Assembly (NCBI RefSeq): GCF_000756385.1
Contig: NZ_JNFC01000016.1
Location: 1-64,000, forward strand
Origin: Sphingopyxis sp. LC363
GTDB lineage: Bacteria; Pseudomonadota; Alphaproteobacteria; Sphingomonadales; Sphingomonadaceae
Direction: 5' to 3'
Length of the DNA: 64,000 nt
Positions 8,564 to 17,346 of this stretch are shown piece after piece. The translations under genes were made by a program, and so were the position numbers. The notes beneath the pieces are model-generated. The model was not told the origin of the DNA. It saw nothing but the letters and a program-made list of their open reading frames with translations, and did no database searches. Each line of letters starts with the position of its first letter. The first letter of the stretch is position 1.

Positions 8564-10348
8564 CTAGAGCGACTCCTCACCCGCCGCGTGACGGCGCGTC
8601 CGCCTGATCCGTGGCTCCTGCTCGAGCTTGCCCTTGGTCATGATGTCGTGGCGCATCTTGGCACGCACGTCGTGGATCGATGCGATCACCGGCCCCATCG
8701 CGACGCCAAGGTCGATCAGCACCGCTTCGGCGAGTTGCAGCGAGCTTTCGAGCGTTTCGGGCACCGCATCGTTCGCGCCCGCCTGATAGAGTGCGCCGGC
8801 GTGGTCGGCGTCGCGCGCGCGGCTGATGATCGGCAGCGCCGGGTACTTCCGCCGCAGCTGCCGCGTCATACGCAACTGCTGAACGGGATCGTCCATCGTC
8901 AGCACGATGGCCTGGGCATGCTCGATGCCCATCTTGTCGAGGCTGCCGGCGCGCGCGACGTCGGCGAAGCGGACGCTGAAACCGTCGCGCCGCGCCGCGG
9001 CGACCGTGTCGATATCGGCATCGACCGCGATATAGGGTCGGCCATGTTGGCGCAGCAGCTCGGCAACGGTGTGTCCGACGCGCCCGAAACCCACGATGAC
9101 GGTGCGACCTTCGGGCGTTTCCTCGGTCCGTACGTCGCCTGTACGCATCTCGATCCGCCGCGCGACGTCATGCCCGATGCGCGCGAGCAGGGGGGTGATC
9201 GTCAGGCCGATTGCGGTGACGAGCTGCCAGAATTCGGCCGTGCTGCGGCTGATCAGCTGCGCCTGCAAGGCGGTCGCGAGCACGATCAGGGTCGTTTCGG
9301 ACGGGCTGGCCATCAGGAGGCCGACTTCGGCGGCGGTCCCGCGCCGGACAAGGCCCGAAAAGCGGAGCAGGGCGGCGGTCACGATCGCCTTGGCCAGAAC
9401 GACACCGACGACCGCGGCGATCAGCTGCGGCCACTGGGCGGCGATGGTTTTCAGGTTCAGCCCCATGCCGACGCTGATGAGGAACACGCCGAGCGCCAAT
9501 CCCTTGAACGGCGCGGTGATCGCCTCGACTTCCTCGTGATACTCGGTTTCGGCGATCATCAATCCCGCGAGCAGCGCGCCGACGATCGGTGACAGCCCGA
9601 CGGCGGCGGTCGCGAGCGCCGCGACGATGACGACGAGCAGGCTGGCCGCGAGGAATAGTTCGGGATCCTTCGCGCGCGCGGCCTGCGCGAAGATGCGCGG
9701 GAGCAGGAACCAGCCGCCGATCGCCAGTGCTGCGACAACCACGGCGCCCTGCCACAGGGTCGTCAGCAAAAGCTCGGCGCTGTCGCCCGTCGCCGTTGGA
9801 GCAAAGGCGCCGAGTACAAAAATGATCGGAACGATCGCAAGATCTTCGAACAGCAGCATCGAAAAGGAGGCGCGACCGACCGCCGACTTCGTGCCGGCGA
9901 TCGGCAGCACCAGCGCCGTCGAGGACAGCGCGAGCGCGATGCCAAGGCCATAGGCCGATGCTGCCGACTGATCGCGAAACAACAGGATGGCGGTGCCGAG
10001 GATAGCGCCGCCAAGGAAGAGTTCGGCCGCCCCGATCCCGAAAACGAGCTTTCTGAGCTGCCACAGGCGGCGGAACGACAGCTCGAGGCCGATCGAGAAG
10101 AGCAGCAGGATGATGCCGAATTCGGCGAACAGCGCGATATCCTCGGTCGAGGCGATCGTGACATGTTCGAGCCACGGATAATCGGCCGCGAGCGCGCCGA
10201 GCCCCGACGGGCCGACGAGCAGCCCGACGAGGATGAAGCCGATCACCGGCGAAATCCGGAATCTCGCGAAGGCGGGGATTACGACGCCCGCCGCGCCAAG
10301 GACAACCAGCGCGTTGCCGATGGCGGAGGTTTCGGTTTCGGATACCAT
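8564..10348 (-). CDS. Monovalent cation:proton antiporter (CPA2 family, KefB/YbaL type) with RCK domain
   Basis: 594 residues. About twelve hydrophobic segments fill residues 10-390, including the CPA2 signatures near FILVGLLVGPSGLG and LSSTALVLP. A TrkA-N/RCK nucleotide-binding domain follows (VIVGFGRVGHTVAELLRQ at about 418-435, with acidic VDAD about 18 residues later). The family exchanges K+ or Na+ for H+ across the inner membrane, gated by a nucleotide or glutathione adduct. It is downstream of icd on the same strand, 64 bases apart, with a stable hairpin just before its start codon. Confidence 0.9.
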   Translation of the reverse strand: MVSETETSAIGNALVVLGAAGVVIPAFARFRISPVIGFILVGLLVGPSGLGALAADYPWLEHVTIASTEDIALFAEFGIILLLFSIGLELSFRRLWQLRKLVFGIGAAELFLGGAILGTAILLFRDQSAASAYGLGIALALSSTALVLPIAGTKSAVGRASFSMLLFEDLAIVPIIFVLGAFAPTATGDSAELLLTTLWQGAVVVAALAIGGWFLLPRIFAQAARAKDPELFLAASLLVVIVAALATAAVGLSPIVGALLAGLMIAETEYHEEVEAITAPFKGLALGVFLISVGMGLNLKTIAAQWPQLIAAVVGVVLAKAIVTAALLRFSGLVRRGTAAEVGLLMASPSETTLIVLATALQAQLISRSTAEFWQLVTAIGLTITPLLARIGHDVARRIEMRTGDVRTEETPEGRTVIVGFGRVGHTVAELLRQHGRPYIAVDADIDTVAAARRDGFSVRFADVARAGSLDKMGIEHAQAIVLTMDDPVQQLRMTRQLRRKYPALPIISRARDADHAGALYQAGANDAVPETLESSLQLAEAVLIDLGVAMGPVIASIHDVRAKMRHDIMTKGKLEQEPRIRRTRRHAAGEESL

Positions 10349-10351
10349 AAG

Positions 10352-10374
10352 GGCCGACCTTATGCAGGCCGGCC
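10352..10374 (-). promoter_or_regulatory. Stem-loop abutting the antiporter start codon
   Basis: A 9-bp stem with one G-T wobble (arms 10374-10366 and 10360-10352, loop of five) ends three bases before the ATG at 10348. No U-run follows, so it is not a typical terminator, and no free ribosome site is visible. It could control translation initiation of the antiporter or protect the icd 3' end. Confidence 0.45.
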
Positions 10375-10412
10375 CCGATTGGCTAGATGGCTATCTCAAC
10401 TAATTCGCTTGT

Positions 10413-11627
10413 TTAAGCGCCCATCTTCTTGTCGAGATTTTCGACGATCGCCTCGAAGAAGCCTTCGGTCGTCAGCCAATTCTGGTCGGGACCGATCAGC
10501 AGCGCGAGATCCTTGGTCATCTTGCCGCTCTCGACCGTCGCGACGCAGACCTTTTCGAGGTCGTCGGCGAACTGCACCAGCGCGGCATTGTCGTCGAGCT
10601 TGCCGCGGTGCTTGAGGCCGCCCGTCCACGCGAAGATCGATGCGATCGGATTGGTCGAGGTCGCCTTGCCCTGCTGGTGCATGCGATAGTGGCGGGTGAC
10701 GGTGCCGTGCGCGGCTTCGGACTCGACGGTCTTGCCATCGGGGGTCATCAGCACGCTCGTCATCAGCCCGAGCGAACCGAAGCCCTGCGCAACGGTGTCC
10801 GACTGGACGTCGCCGTCGTAATTCTTGCAGGCCCAGACGAACTTCCCGCTCCACTTGAGCGCCGAGGCGACCATGTCGTCGATCAGGCGGTGTTCGTAGA
10901 CGATGCCGAGCGCGTCGAACTGCGCCTTGAATTCCGCCTGGAACACTTCCTCGAACAGGTCCTTGAAGCGGCCGTCATAGGCCTTGAGGATCGTGTTCTT
11001 GGTCGAGAGGTAAACCGGCCATTCGCGAGCGAGGCCGTAGTTCAGGCTGGCGCGCGCGAAGTCGCGGATCGAATCGTCGAGGTTGTACATGCCCATCGCG
11101 ACGCCCGACGACGGGAACTGGAACACTTCCTCGTCGATCAGCGTGCCGTCCTCGCCTTCGAAAACCAGGCGCAGCTTGCCGGGGCCGGGGACGCGGAAGT
11201 CGGTCGCCTTATACTGGTCGCCGAACGCGTGACGGCCGACGACGATCGGGTCGGTCCAGCCGGGGACGAGGCGCGGGACGTTCTTCATGACGATCGGTTC
11301 GCGGAAGACGACCCCGCCGAGGATGTTGCGGATCGTGCCGTTCGGCGATTTCCACATCTTCTTGAGGCCGAACTCCTCGACGCGGGCTTCGTCGGGGGTG
11401 ATCGTCGCGCATTTCACGCCGACGCCATATTTCTTGATCGCGTTCGCGGCATCGACGGTGATCTTGTCGTCGGTGCGGTCGCGTTCCTCGATGCCGAGGT
11501 CGTAATAATGAAGGTCGACGTCGAGATAGGGAAGGATCAGCCGCTCGCGGATCCACTGCCAGATGATCCGGGTCATTTCGTCGCCGTCGAGTTCGACGAC
11601 CGGATTGGCTACCTTGATCTTGCCCAT
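10413..11627 (-). CDS. icd: NADP-dependent isocitrate dehydrogenase
   Basis: 404 residues, the length of the eukaryotic-like homodimeric NADP-IDH common in alphaproteobacteria. The N-terminus [20 protein letters not shown] is characteristic and fixes the start at 11627, although the frame stays open upstream to 11753. Other markers are [10 protein letters not shown], the substrate-loop region around [12 protein letters not shown], and the metal-binding YDGDVQSD stretch. It catalyses oxidative decarboxylation of isocitrate to 2-oxoglutarate in the TCA cycle. It is divergent from psd across a 160-bp gap. Confidence 0.97.
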   Translation of the reverse strand: MGKIKVANPVVELDGDEMTRIIWQWIRERLILPYLDVDLHYYDLGIEERDRTDDKITVDAANAIKKYGVGVKCATITPDEARVEEFGLKKMWKSPNGTIRNILGGVVFREPIVMKNVPRLVPGWTDPIVVGRHAFGDQYKATDFRVPGPGKLRLVFEGEDGTLIDEEVFQFPSSGVAMGMYNLDDSIRDFARASLNYGLAREWPVYLSTKNTILKAYDGRFKDLFEEVFQAEFKAQFDALGIVYEHRLIDDMVASALKWSGKFVWACKNYDGDVQSDTVAQGFGSLGLMTSVLMTPDGKTVESEAAHGTVTRHYRMHQQGKATSTNPIASIFAWTGGLKHRGKLDDNAALVQFADDLEKVCVATVESGKMTKDLALLIGPDQNWLTTEGFFEAIVENLDKKMGA

Positions 11628-11787
11628 GCTTTCAGCCTTTTTCCTTGGGGAGTCGGAGTTGCAGCGGGCCTTAGGCAAAGCGGGACGATTGATCAACCGC
11701 CCGTCGTGCGTCCTCGGTGGTCCGGGCGGCAACGATCGGGCTGCCTTATCCATTGTCAGTATAGAAGCCGCACCTTAGAAGAACGCC

Positions 11788-12525
11788 ATGTCCATAATCA
11801 TCTCATCGAACCGGCCCGGCGGCGGCATCAAATGGCAATGGCCCTCGGTTCATCCCGAAGGCCGGAAATTCCTGCTGATCTCGGGCATTATCACCCTCTG
11901 TCTGTGGCTGCTGCCTATCTGGAACCTGTTCGGCTGGCTGATGCTCGGCGTGACAATCTGGGTCGGCGCCTTCTTCCGCGATCCGGTGCGCATCACCCCG
12001 GCGAGCAGCGACCTGATCGTCGCGCCCGCCGACGGACTCGTCACCCAGATCGCCGAAGTGCCACCGCCGCCCGAAATCGCGGGCCCCGACGGGCTCGGCG
12101 CCGCGCCGATGCTGCGCGTCTCGATTTTCATGAGCGTCTTCGACGTCCACATCAACCGCACCCCCGTCGCGGGCGCCCTGCGCAAACTCGTCTATATCCC
12201 CGGCAAATTCGTAAACGCCGACCTCGACAAGGCGAGCGAGGAGAATGAACGCCAGCATTTCGTCGTTGAGCGCGCTGACGGCGTGCGCATCGGCTTCACC
12301 CAGATCGCGGGGCTGGTCGCGCGGCGGATCATGCCCTTCGTGTCGATGGGTAACGAACTCAAAACCGGCCAGCGCGTCGGCCTCATCCGGTTCGGCAGCC
12401 GCGTCGACGTCTATCTGCCTGCGGGGACGACGCCGCAGGTGCTGCTCGGTCAGCGCACGCTGGCGGGCGAGACCATCGTCGCGCGGATTGGCATCGGGGA
12501 GACGATCGAAGGCGTCGGGCAATAG
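11788..12525 (+). CDS. psd: Phosphatidylserine decarboxylase (short alphaproteobacterial type)
   Basis: 245 residues. The self-cleavage site is FGSR with Gly203-Ser204 (in [15 protein letters not shown]), the short-form signature in place of LGST; Ser204 would become the pyruvoyl group of the alpha chain. A hydrophobic segment at about 28-55 anchors it at the inner membrane, and VFDVHINR carries the conserved histidine region. It converts phosphatidylserine to phosphatidylethanolamine. pssA follows after only two bases, so the pair makes PE from CDP-diacylglycerol as one operon. Confidence 0.95.
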   Translation: MSIIISSNRPGGGIKWQWPSVHPEGRKFLLISGIITLCLWLLPIWNLFGWLMLGVTIWVGAFFRDPVRITPASSDLIVAPADGLVTQIAEVPPPPEIAGPDGLGAAPMLRVSIFMSVFDVHINRTPVAGALRKLVYIPGKFVNADLDKASEENERQHFVVERADGVRIGFTQIAGLVARRIMPFVSMGNELKTGQRVGLIRFGSRVDVYLPAGTTPQVLLGQRTLAGETIVARIGIGETIEGVGQ

Positions 12526-12527
12526 GG

Positions 12528-13301
12528 ATGGCGGAAGACGCCCAAGTTTCTCTCGATGCCGAGCATCGCCGCATCGGCGGGATTCCGCTGCGCGCCTTTG
12601 CGCCCAATGCGATCACGCTGCTCGCGCTTTGCTCGGGGCTGACCGGGGTCCGTTTTGCGATCGATGGCGATTGGGCGGCGGCGATAACGATGATCATCGT
12701 CGCCGGGGTGCTCGACGGAATGGACGGACGGATTGCGCGGCTGCTGCGCGCGCAAAGCAAGTTCGGCGCCGAGCTCGATTCGCTCTCCGACGTGATCGCC
12801 TTTGGCGTCGCGCCGGCGATGATCCTGTTCTTCTGGTCGCTCAACGCGGCGCCGAAATTTGGCTGGACCGCCGCGCTCGCGCTCGCCGTGTGCTGCGCGC
12901 TTCGGCTCGCGCGTTTCAATTCGCGCATGGATGCCGAATTTCAGCCGCACAAGTCGGCAGGCTTCAACACCGGCATTCCTGCACCGGCGGGGGCGGGACT
13001 GTCGTTCGTGCCCATCTATCTGTGGCTGACGACGGGCAACGACCTGTTTCGCGAATGGTATGTCGTGATGCCGTGGGCGCTCGGCATTGCGATGCTGATG
13101 ATCTCGGCGATCCCGACCTACAGCTGGTCGTCGATCCGGCTGCGCCGGTCGTGGCGCCTGTTCGCTCTCGCGGGGGTAGGCCTCCTCGGCGCTGCGCTTG
13201 TCACCGCGCCCTGGCTGACCTTGCTTGCGGTCTGTGCGCTCTATGCCGCGACGCTGCCTTTCGGCCTCGCTAGCTATGCGAAGGTCAGGCGGCGCGGCTG
13301 A
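12528..13301 (+). CDS. pssA: CDP-diacylglycerol--serine O-phosphatidyltransferase
   Basis: 257 residues with a complete CDP-alcohol phosphotransferase motif: Asp63, Asp66, Gly67, Ala70, Arg71, Gly80, Asp84 and Asp88, all with correct spacing. Several membrane segments follow, ending near the C-terminus. It makes phosphatidylserine, the substrate of the Psd product encoded two bases upstream. The last 17 bases overlap the 3' end of the convergent small membrane-protein gene. Confidence 0.96.
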   Translation: MAEDAQVSLDAEHRRIGGIPLRAFAPNAITLLALCSGLTGVRFAIDGDWAAAITMIIVAGVLDGMDGRIARLLRAQSKFGAELDSLSDVIAFGVAPAMILFFWSLNAAPKFGWTAALALAVCCALRLARFNSRMDAEFQPHKSAGFNTGIPAPAGAGLSFVPIYLWLTTGNDLFREWYVVMPWALGIAMLMISAIPTYSWSSIRLRRSWRLFALAGVGLLGAALVTAPWLTLLAVCALYAATLPFGLASYAKVRRRG

Positions 13302-13545
13302 TCGCCGGCCGCATCCGCGCCGCGGCGCGGATCGGGCGCGGGGCATCGCGGCGCGCCGGTGAACGGCGCAGCGTCACCTTGTGCGGAGCGGGGCCGGGTT
13401 GCGGCGCGGCGTCGGCCGGGAAGGCGCCTTCGCCGAGCAGCGCCGACAGAATCGCATCTTCATTATTCTTGAGCATGGCGAGGATCACCGTGACGCCGAG
13501 CCCCGCGGCGAGGGCGAAGAGAAGAGCGGCTGCGACCTGAACCAT
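13285..13545 (-). CDS. Small single-pass membrane protein with basic tail, candidate SOS-regulated
   Basis: 86 residues. One hydrophobic segment spans about 3-23 (starting VQVAAALLFALAAGLGV), then a short acidic stretch NNEDAILSALLGEG, a proline/alanine linker and a C-terminal region rich in arginine (TLRRSPARRDAPRP). The start at 13545 has a good AAGGA ribosome site nine bases upstream, supporting a real gene. A GAAC-N7-GAAC site sits about 74-88 bases upstream in the correct orientation and overlaps a TTGAGA -35-like hexamer. No known family recognised; small inner-membrane SOS proteins of other alphaproteobacteria (for example Caulobacter SidA) act on cell division, which is a hypothesis here. 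Confidence 0.65.
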   Translation of the reverse strand: MVQVAAALLFALAAGLGVTVILAMLKNNEDAILSALLGEGAFPADAAPQPGPAPHKVTLRRSPARRDAPRPIRAAARMRPAISRAA

Positions 13546-13618
13546 GATCTTGTCCTTCCGGCTTTCTTGTGCGAAACCTTCGTAATCAGCGACGGTTTTC
13601 GTGGGATTTTTGTTCCAT

Positions 13619-13633
13619 GTTCCCGTTTTGTTC
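13619..13633 (-). promoter_or_regulatory. Candidate LexA (SOS) box
   Basis: On the leftward strand the site reads GAAC-AAAACGG-GAAC, a perfect alphaproteobacterial LexA direct repeat with a seven-base spacer. A third GAAC follows three bases later. TTGAGA overlaps the first half-site and could be the -35 element, so bound LexA would block the promoter of the 86-residue gene. Eight fixed bases are expected by chance about once per 65 kb per strand, so the case rests on position and orientation. Confidence 0.6.
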
Positions 13634-13723
13634 TCAAGTCTTTTGCGACGAACGGAGTCGCTTTATCGCCGAACCGAGTCCGTCACGCGCGCTCGATTGA
13701 GCGCGAAAAGGCGCCGACACCCC

Positions 13724-13752
13724 TTGCTTTTGGCGGCCAAGGCGGCTAACGG
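13724..13752 (+). promoter_or_regulatory. Candidate promoter of rpsB
   Basis: TTGCTT (13724-13729), a 17-base spacer and TAACGG (13747-13752) give a plausible sigma-70 pair. Transcription from about 13759 would give a leader of close to 100 nucleotides before the rpsB start. Confidence 0.45.
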
Positions 13753-13856
13753 GCCGCCCATTCCACATGGAAGGCGCACATACCGGTGCCGGGATCATCT
13801 CTTCGCGGATGCCTCGGTTCTTGCTTTCCAGAGGACTAACCGGAAGGAGAAAGACT

Positions 13857-14708
13857 ATGGCGGCACCTGTCGTCACGATGCAGAATCTTATCGAAGCTGG
13901 CGCCCACTTCGGCCACCAGACCCACCGTTGGAACCCGCGCATGAAGCCGTATATCTTCGGCGCGCGCAACGGCATCCACATTCTCGACCTGTCGCAGACC
14001 GTGCCGCTCTTCGCGCGCGCGCTCGACTTCATCGCCTCGACCTCGGCCGCCGGCGGCAAGGTGCTGTTCGTCGGCACCAAGCGCCAGGCGCAGGGCGCGA
14101 TCGCCGATGCGGCGCGTGCGTCGGGCCAGCACTTCGTCAACCACCGCTGGCTGGGCGGCATGCTCACCAACTGGAAGACGATCTCGGGTTCGATCAAGCG
14201 CCTCAAGACACTCGAAGAGCAGCTCTCGGGCGACACCTCGGGCCTCACCAAGAAGGAAGTGCTCAACAAGACCCGCGAACGCGACAAGCTCGAGCTCAGC
14301 CTCGGCGGCATCCGTGACATGGGCGGCATTCCCGACGTGATGTTCGTGATCGACGCGAACAAGGAAGAGCTGGCGATCAAGGAAGCCAACGTCCTCGGTA
14401 TCCCGGTCGTCGCAATCCTCGATTCGAACGTCTCGCCCGACGGCATCGCTTTCCCGGTTCCGGCGAACGATGATGCCGCGCGCGCCATCCGCCTCTATTG
14501 CGAAGCGGTTGCCCAGGCGGCAACGCGCGGCGGCCAGCAGGCCCGCGCGAACCGCGGCGAAGATCTCGGCGCCGCGGTCGAGCCCGCCGCCGAAGCCGCG
14601 CTGACCGAAGAAGCGGCCCCGGTTGCCGACGCCGCTGCTCCGGTGACCGAGGACGAGCAGGTCCCGGCCGAAGCCGCCGCCGAAACCGAACGCCAGAGCG
14701 ACGCCTGA
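13857..14708 (+). CDS. rpsB: 30S ribosomal protein S2
   Basis: 283 residues beginning [20 protein letters not shown], fixed by a strong GGAAGGAG ribosome site; the frame is open upstream to 13767. The S2 signatures [13 protein letters not shown] and the [12 protein letters not shown] stretch are present. Residues about 240-283 form an alanine/glutamate-rich acidic extension beyond the usual S2 core, common in alphaproteobacteria. It is the first gene of the run that continues with tsf, pyrH and frr. Confidence 0.98.
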   Translation: MAAPVVTMQNLIEAGAHFGHQTHRWNPRMKPYIFGARNGIHILDLSQTVPLFARALDFIASTSAAGGKVLFVGTKRQAQGAIADAARASGQHFVNHRWLGGMLTNWKTISGSIKRLKTLEEQLSGDTSGLTKKEVLNKTRERDKLELSLGGIRDMGGIPDVMFVIDANKEELAIKEANVLGIPVVAILDSNVSPDGIAFPVPANDDAARAIRLYCEAVAQAATRGGQQARANRGEDLGAAVEPAAEAALTEEAAPVADAAAPVTEDEQVPAEAAAETERQSDA

Positions 14709-14720
14709 TCGCTTGCAGGC

Positions 14721-14762
14721 ATGACGGGACGGCGCGGCAAGGGTTCGCGCCGTCCCTGTCAT
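14721..14762 (+). promoter_or_regulatory. Stem-loop between rpsB and tsf
   Basis: The inner stem GGACGGCGCG pairs with CGCGCCGTCC across a nine-base loop, and an outer ATGAC/GTCAT helix extends it past a small internal bulge. No T-run follows, so it is more likely an attenuator or mRNA-processing structure setting the S2:EF-Ts ratio than a simple terminator. Confidence 0.55.
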
Positions 14763-14842
14763 CGCATTGACTTATCGCCCCGCCATGCGCGCGAGGCGTC
14801 CCGCGGGCCAGACGGGCTCGCCCCTTTTGAAAGGAATATTCC

Positions 14843-15769
14843 ATGGCTGAAATCACGGCCGCTCTCGTCAAGGAACTGCGCGACCGCACGGGCGCAGGCA
14901 TGATGGATTGCAAGAAGGCGCTCGCCGAAAACAACGGCGACATCGAAGCGTCGATCGACTGGCTGCGTACCAAGGGCCTCGCCGCCGCCGCCAAGAAGGC
15001 CGGCCGCGTCGCCGCCGAAGGCCTCGTCGGCGTCGCCACCGACGGCAACCGCGGTGCGATGGTCGAAGTGAACAGCGAAACCGACTTCGTTGCCAAGAAC
15101 GAACAGTTCCAGGGCTTCGTCCGCGACGTGACGCAGGTTGCGCTCGCGGGCAGCATCACCGACATCGACGCGCTGAACGTCGCCGCCTATCCGGGCGGCG
15201 CCACCGTCGCCGAACAGCTGACGCAGAATATCGCGACGATCGGTGAGAACCAGTCGCTGCGTCGCTCGGCGATCGTTTCGGTGAACTCGGGCGTCGTCAC
15301 CGGCTATGTCCACAACGCCGCCGCGCCCGGCATGGGCAAGATCGGCGTGCTCGTCGCGCTCGAATCGACCGCCGGCGCCGACGTTCTCGAACCGCTCGGC
15401 AAGCAGCTCGCGATGCACGTCGCCGCCGCGAACCCGCTGGCCCTGAACGGCGACGATCTCGACGCCGACCTCGTCGCCCGCGAACGCGCGATCGCCGAGG
15501 AAAAGGCCGCCCAGTCGGGCAAGCCCGCCGATATCGTTTCGAAGATGGTCGACGGCGCGATCGCCAAGTATCGCAAGGAAAACGCGCTGCTGTCGCAGCT
15601 CTTCGTGATGGACGGCAAGACCCCGGTCGCCGAAGTCGTCGCCGCCGCCGGCAAGGATGTCGGCGCGACGATCACGCTGAAGGGCTTCGTCCGCTTCCAG
15701 CTCGGCGAAGGCATCGAGAAGGAAGCAAGCGATTTCGCGGCGGAAGTCGCGGCGGCCGCTGGCGTCTGA
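14843..15769 (+). CDS. tsf: Translation elongation factor Ts
   Basis: 308 residues. The N-terminal UBA-like domain contains [16 protein letters not shown], and the TDFVAKN motif that contacts EF-Tu is at 80-86. The dimerisation region and C-terminal helices are full length. It exchanges GDP for GTP on EF-Tu. AAAGGAATATTCC before the ATG supplies the ribosome site. It follows rpsB, as is usual in bacteria, with a hairpin in the 134-base gap. Confidence 0.98.
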   Translation: MAEITAALVKELRDRTGAGMMDCKKALAENNGDIEASIDWLRTKGLAAAAKKAGRVAAEGLVGVATDGNRGAMVEVNSETDFVAKNEQFQGFVRDVTQVALAGSITDIDALNVAAYPGGATVAEQLTQNIATIGENQSLRRSAIVSVNSGVVTGYVHNAAAPGMGKIGVLVALESTAGADVLEPLGKQLAMHVAAANPLALNGDDLDADLVARERAIAEEKAAQSGKPADIVSKMVDGAIAKYRKENALLSQLFVMDGKTPVAEVVAAAGKDVGATITLKGFVRFQLGEGIEKEASDFAAEVAAAAGV

Positions 15770-15810
15770 AAGACACGATACGGATTGCCGCATTCGCCGC
15801 GGCAGTCCGC

Positions 15811-15839
15811 TTGGCAATGGCGCGTGCCCGCTCTAGGGT
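15811..15839 (+). promoter_or_regulatory. Candidate promoter of pyrH-frr
   Basis: TTGGCA (15811-15816), a 17-base spacer and TAGGGT (15834-15839) make a good sigma-70-like pair 46 bases upstream of the pyrH start. Inverted GGCGCG/CGCGCC arms flank the -10 and could form a hairpin or operator. Confidence 0.5.
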
Positions 15840-15884
15840 GCGCGCCATTCGCTTATTCATCGATACCAAGAGGTTCCCCACGAC

Positions 15885-16607
15885 ATGGCATTGCCCGGCA
15901 TGAAACGCATTTTGCTCAAGCTGTCGGGCGAGGCGCTGATGGGCCCCAGCCCCTTCGGCATCGACCCCGAAACGGTCGCGAGCATGGCGGCCGAGGTCAA
16001 GGAAGCCAAGGGCCGCGGCCTTGAAATCTGCCTCGTCATCGGCGGCGGCAATATCTTTCGCGGCATGGCGGGCGCGGCCAAGGGTATGGACCGTGCGCAG
16101 GCCGACTATATGGGCATGCTCGCGACCGTGATGAATGCGCTCGCGATGCAGAATGCACTCGAGCAGCTCGGCGTCGAAACGCGCGTCCAGTCGGCGATCG
16201 AGATGGACAAGGTGTGCGAGCCGGTGATCCGCCGCCGCGCCGAACGCCATATGGAAAAGGGGCGCGTCGTGATCTTCGCTGCGGGCGTCGGCGCGCCCTA
16301 TTTCACCACCGACAGCGGCGCCGCACTGCGCGCCGCCGAAATGAAGTGCGACGCGCTGCTCAAGGGCACCAGCGTCGACGGCGTCTATAACGCCGACCCC
16401 AAGAAGGATGCTTCGGCGGTGCGTTACGACACGCTGAGCTATGACCGCGTGCTCGCCGACAATCTCAAGGTGATGGACGCGAGCGCGGTGGCGCTCTGCC
16501 GCGACAACCATATCCCGATCGTCGTGTTCAACATCCGCGAGCCCGGCAATCTGGCGCGCGTGCTGGCGGGCGAGGGCGTTTCGACCGTCGTCGGCGACGC
16601 CGGCTGA
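15885..16607 (+). CDS. pyrH: UMP kinase
   Basis: 240 residues. The amino-acid-kinase fold begins with [12 protein letters not shown], followed by the GGGNIFRG phosphate-binding loop and the [15 protein letters not shown] nucleotide site. It phosphorylates UMP to UDP in pyrimidine synthesis and is typically a hexamer regulated by GTP and UTP. It sits between tsf and frr in the standard bacterial order and probably has its own promoter. Confidence 0.98.
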   Translation: MALPGMKRILLKLSGEALMGPSPFGIDPETVASMAAEVKEAKGRGLEICLVIGGGNIFRGMAGAAKGMDRAQADYMGMLATVMNALAMQNALEQLGVETRVQSAIEMDKVCEPVIRRRAERHMEKGRVVIFAAGVGAPYFTTDSGAALRAAEMKCDALLKGTSVDGVYNADPKKDASAVRYDTLSYDRVLADNLKVMDASAVALCRDNHIPIVVFNIREPGNLARVLAGEGVSTVVGDAG

Positions 16608-16632
16608 CAAGATATTCAGAGAGGAAAGACAG

Positions 16633-17187
16633 ATGGCGAAATATGACAAGGCCGACCTCGAACGACGCATGCACGGCGCGGTCGAATCGCTGAAGCACGA
16701 CCTTGCAGGCCTGCGCACCGGCCGCGCGCACACCGCGCTGCTCGATCCGGTGACGGTCGAGGTCTATGGCAGCCACATGCCGCTGAACCAGGTCGCCTCG
16801 GTCAGCGCCCCCGAACCGCGCATGCTGTCGGTGCAGGTGTGGGACAAGTCGAACGTCGGCCCGGTCGACAAGGCGATCCGCTCGGCGGGCCTTGGCCTCA
16901 ACCCGATCGTCGACGGCCAGATGCTGCGCCTGCCGATCCCCGAAATGACGCAGGAGCGCCGCAAGGAGCTGTCGAAGCTCGCCGGCCAATATGCCGAAAA
17001 GGCGCGCGTGGCCGTCCGCAACGTCCGCCGCGACGGCATGGACAATCTCAAGGCCGACGAAAACAAGAAGGAAATCAGCGAGGACGAGCGCAAGCGCCAC
17101 GAGACCGAGGTGCAGAAGCTGACCGATGCGACGATCGCCGACATCGACGCCGCCGCGACCGCCAAGGAAAAGGAAATCCTGGGCTAA
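16633..17187 (+). CDS. frr: Ribosome recycling factor
   Basis: 184 residues with the RRF signatures [14 protein letters not shown], the MLSVQVWD strand and the helical [12 protein letters not shown]-terminal domain. It splits post-termination ribosomes together with EF-G. AGAGGAAAGACAG before the ATG is the ribosome site. It is 25 bases after pyrH and probably in the same transcript. Confidence 0.98.
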   Translation: MAKYDKADLERRMHGAVESLKHDLAGLRTGRAHTALLDPVTVEVYGSHMPLNQVASVSAPEPRMLSVQVWDKSNVGPVDKAIRSAGLGLNPIVDGQMLRLPIPEMTQERRKELSKLAGQYAEKARVAVRNVRRDGMDNLKADENKKEISEDERKRHETEVQKLTDATIADIDAAATAKEKEILG

Positions 17188-17216
17188 GCCAATGCACGAC
17201 GCAGCGGCCATCGCGA

Positions 17217-17343
17217 TCCTCCCCGGAACGGGGAGGGGGACCATGCGCAGCATGGTGGAGGGGCACCCTCCATCATACGCTCCGTGTATCCTCATGTGCC
17301 CCTCCACCACCTTCGGCGGTCCCCCTCCCCGTGCCGGGGAGGA
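17217..17343. repeat. REP-doublet palindrome (element A), frr-uppS gap
   Basis: Two inverted copies of a roughly 48-base unit (17217-17265 and 17297-17343) flank a 31-base centre. Each unit contains CCTCCCCGG, then GGGGAGGGGGACC, a small internal hairpin and GGTGGAGGGGC. The outer GGGGAGGA of the right copy lies three bases before the uppS ATG, so the repeat itself provides the uppS ribosome-binding site. The same unit type recurs near 30.4 and 42.2 kb. Confidence 0.85.
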
Positions 17344-17346
17344 TTT

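Larger units (their letters stand above)
13546..13856. other. Intergenic region between the small membrane protein gene and rpsB
   Basis: This 311-base divergent gap holds no credible gene. Its left part is comparatively T-rich and carries the candidate LexA box for the leftward gene. Its right part carries the candidate rpsB promoter and a leader of roughly 100 bases containing the short self-complementary segment CCGGTGCCGG, which may fold as an autoregulatory rpsB leader. Confidence 0.6.
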
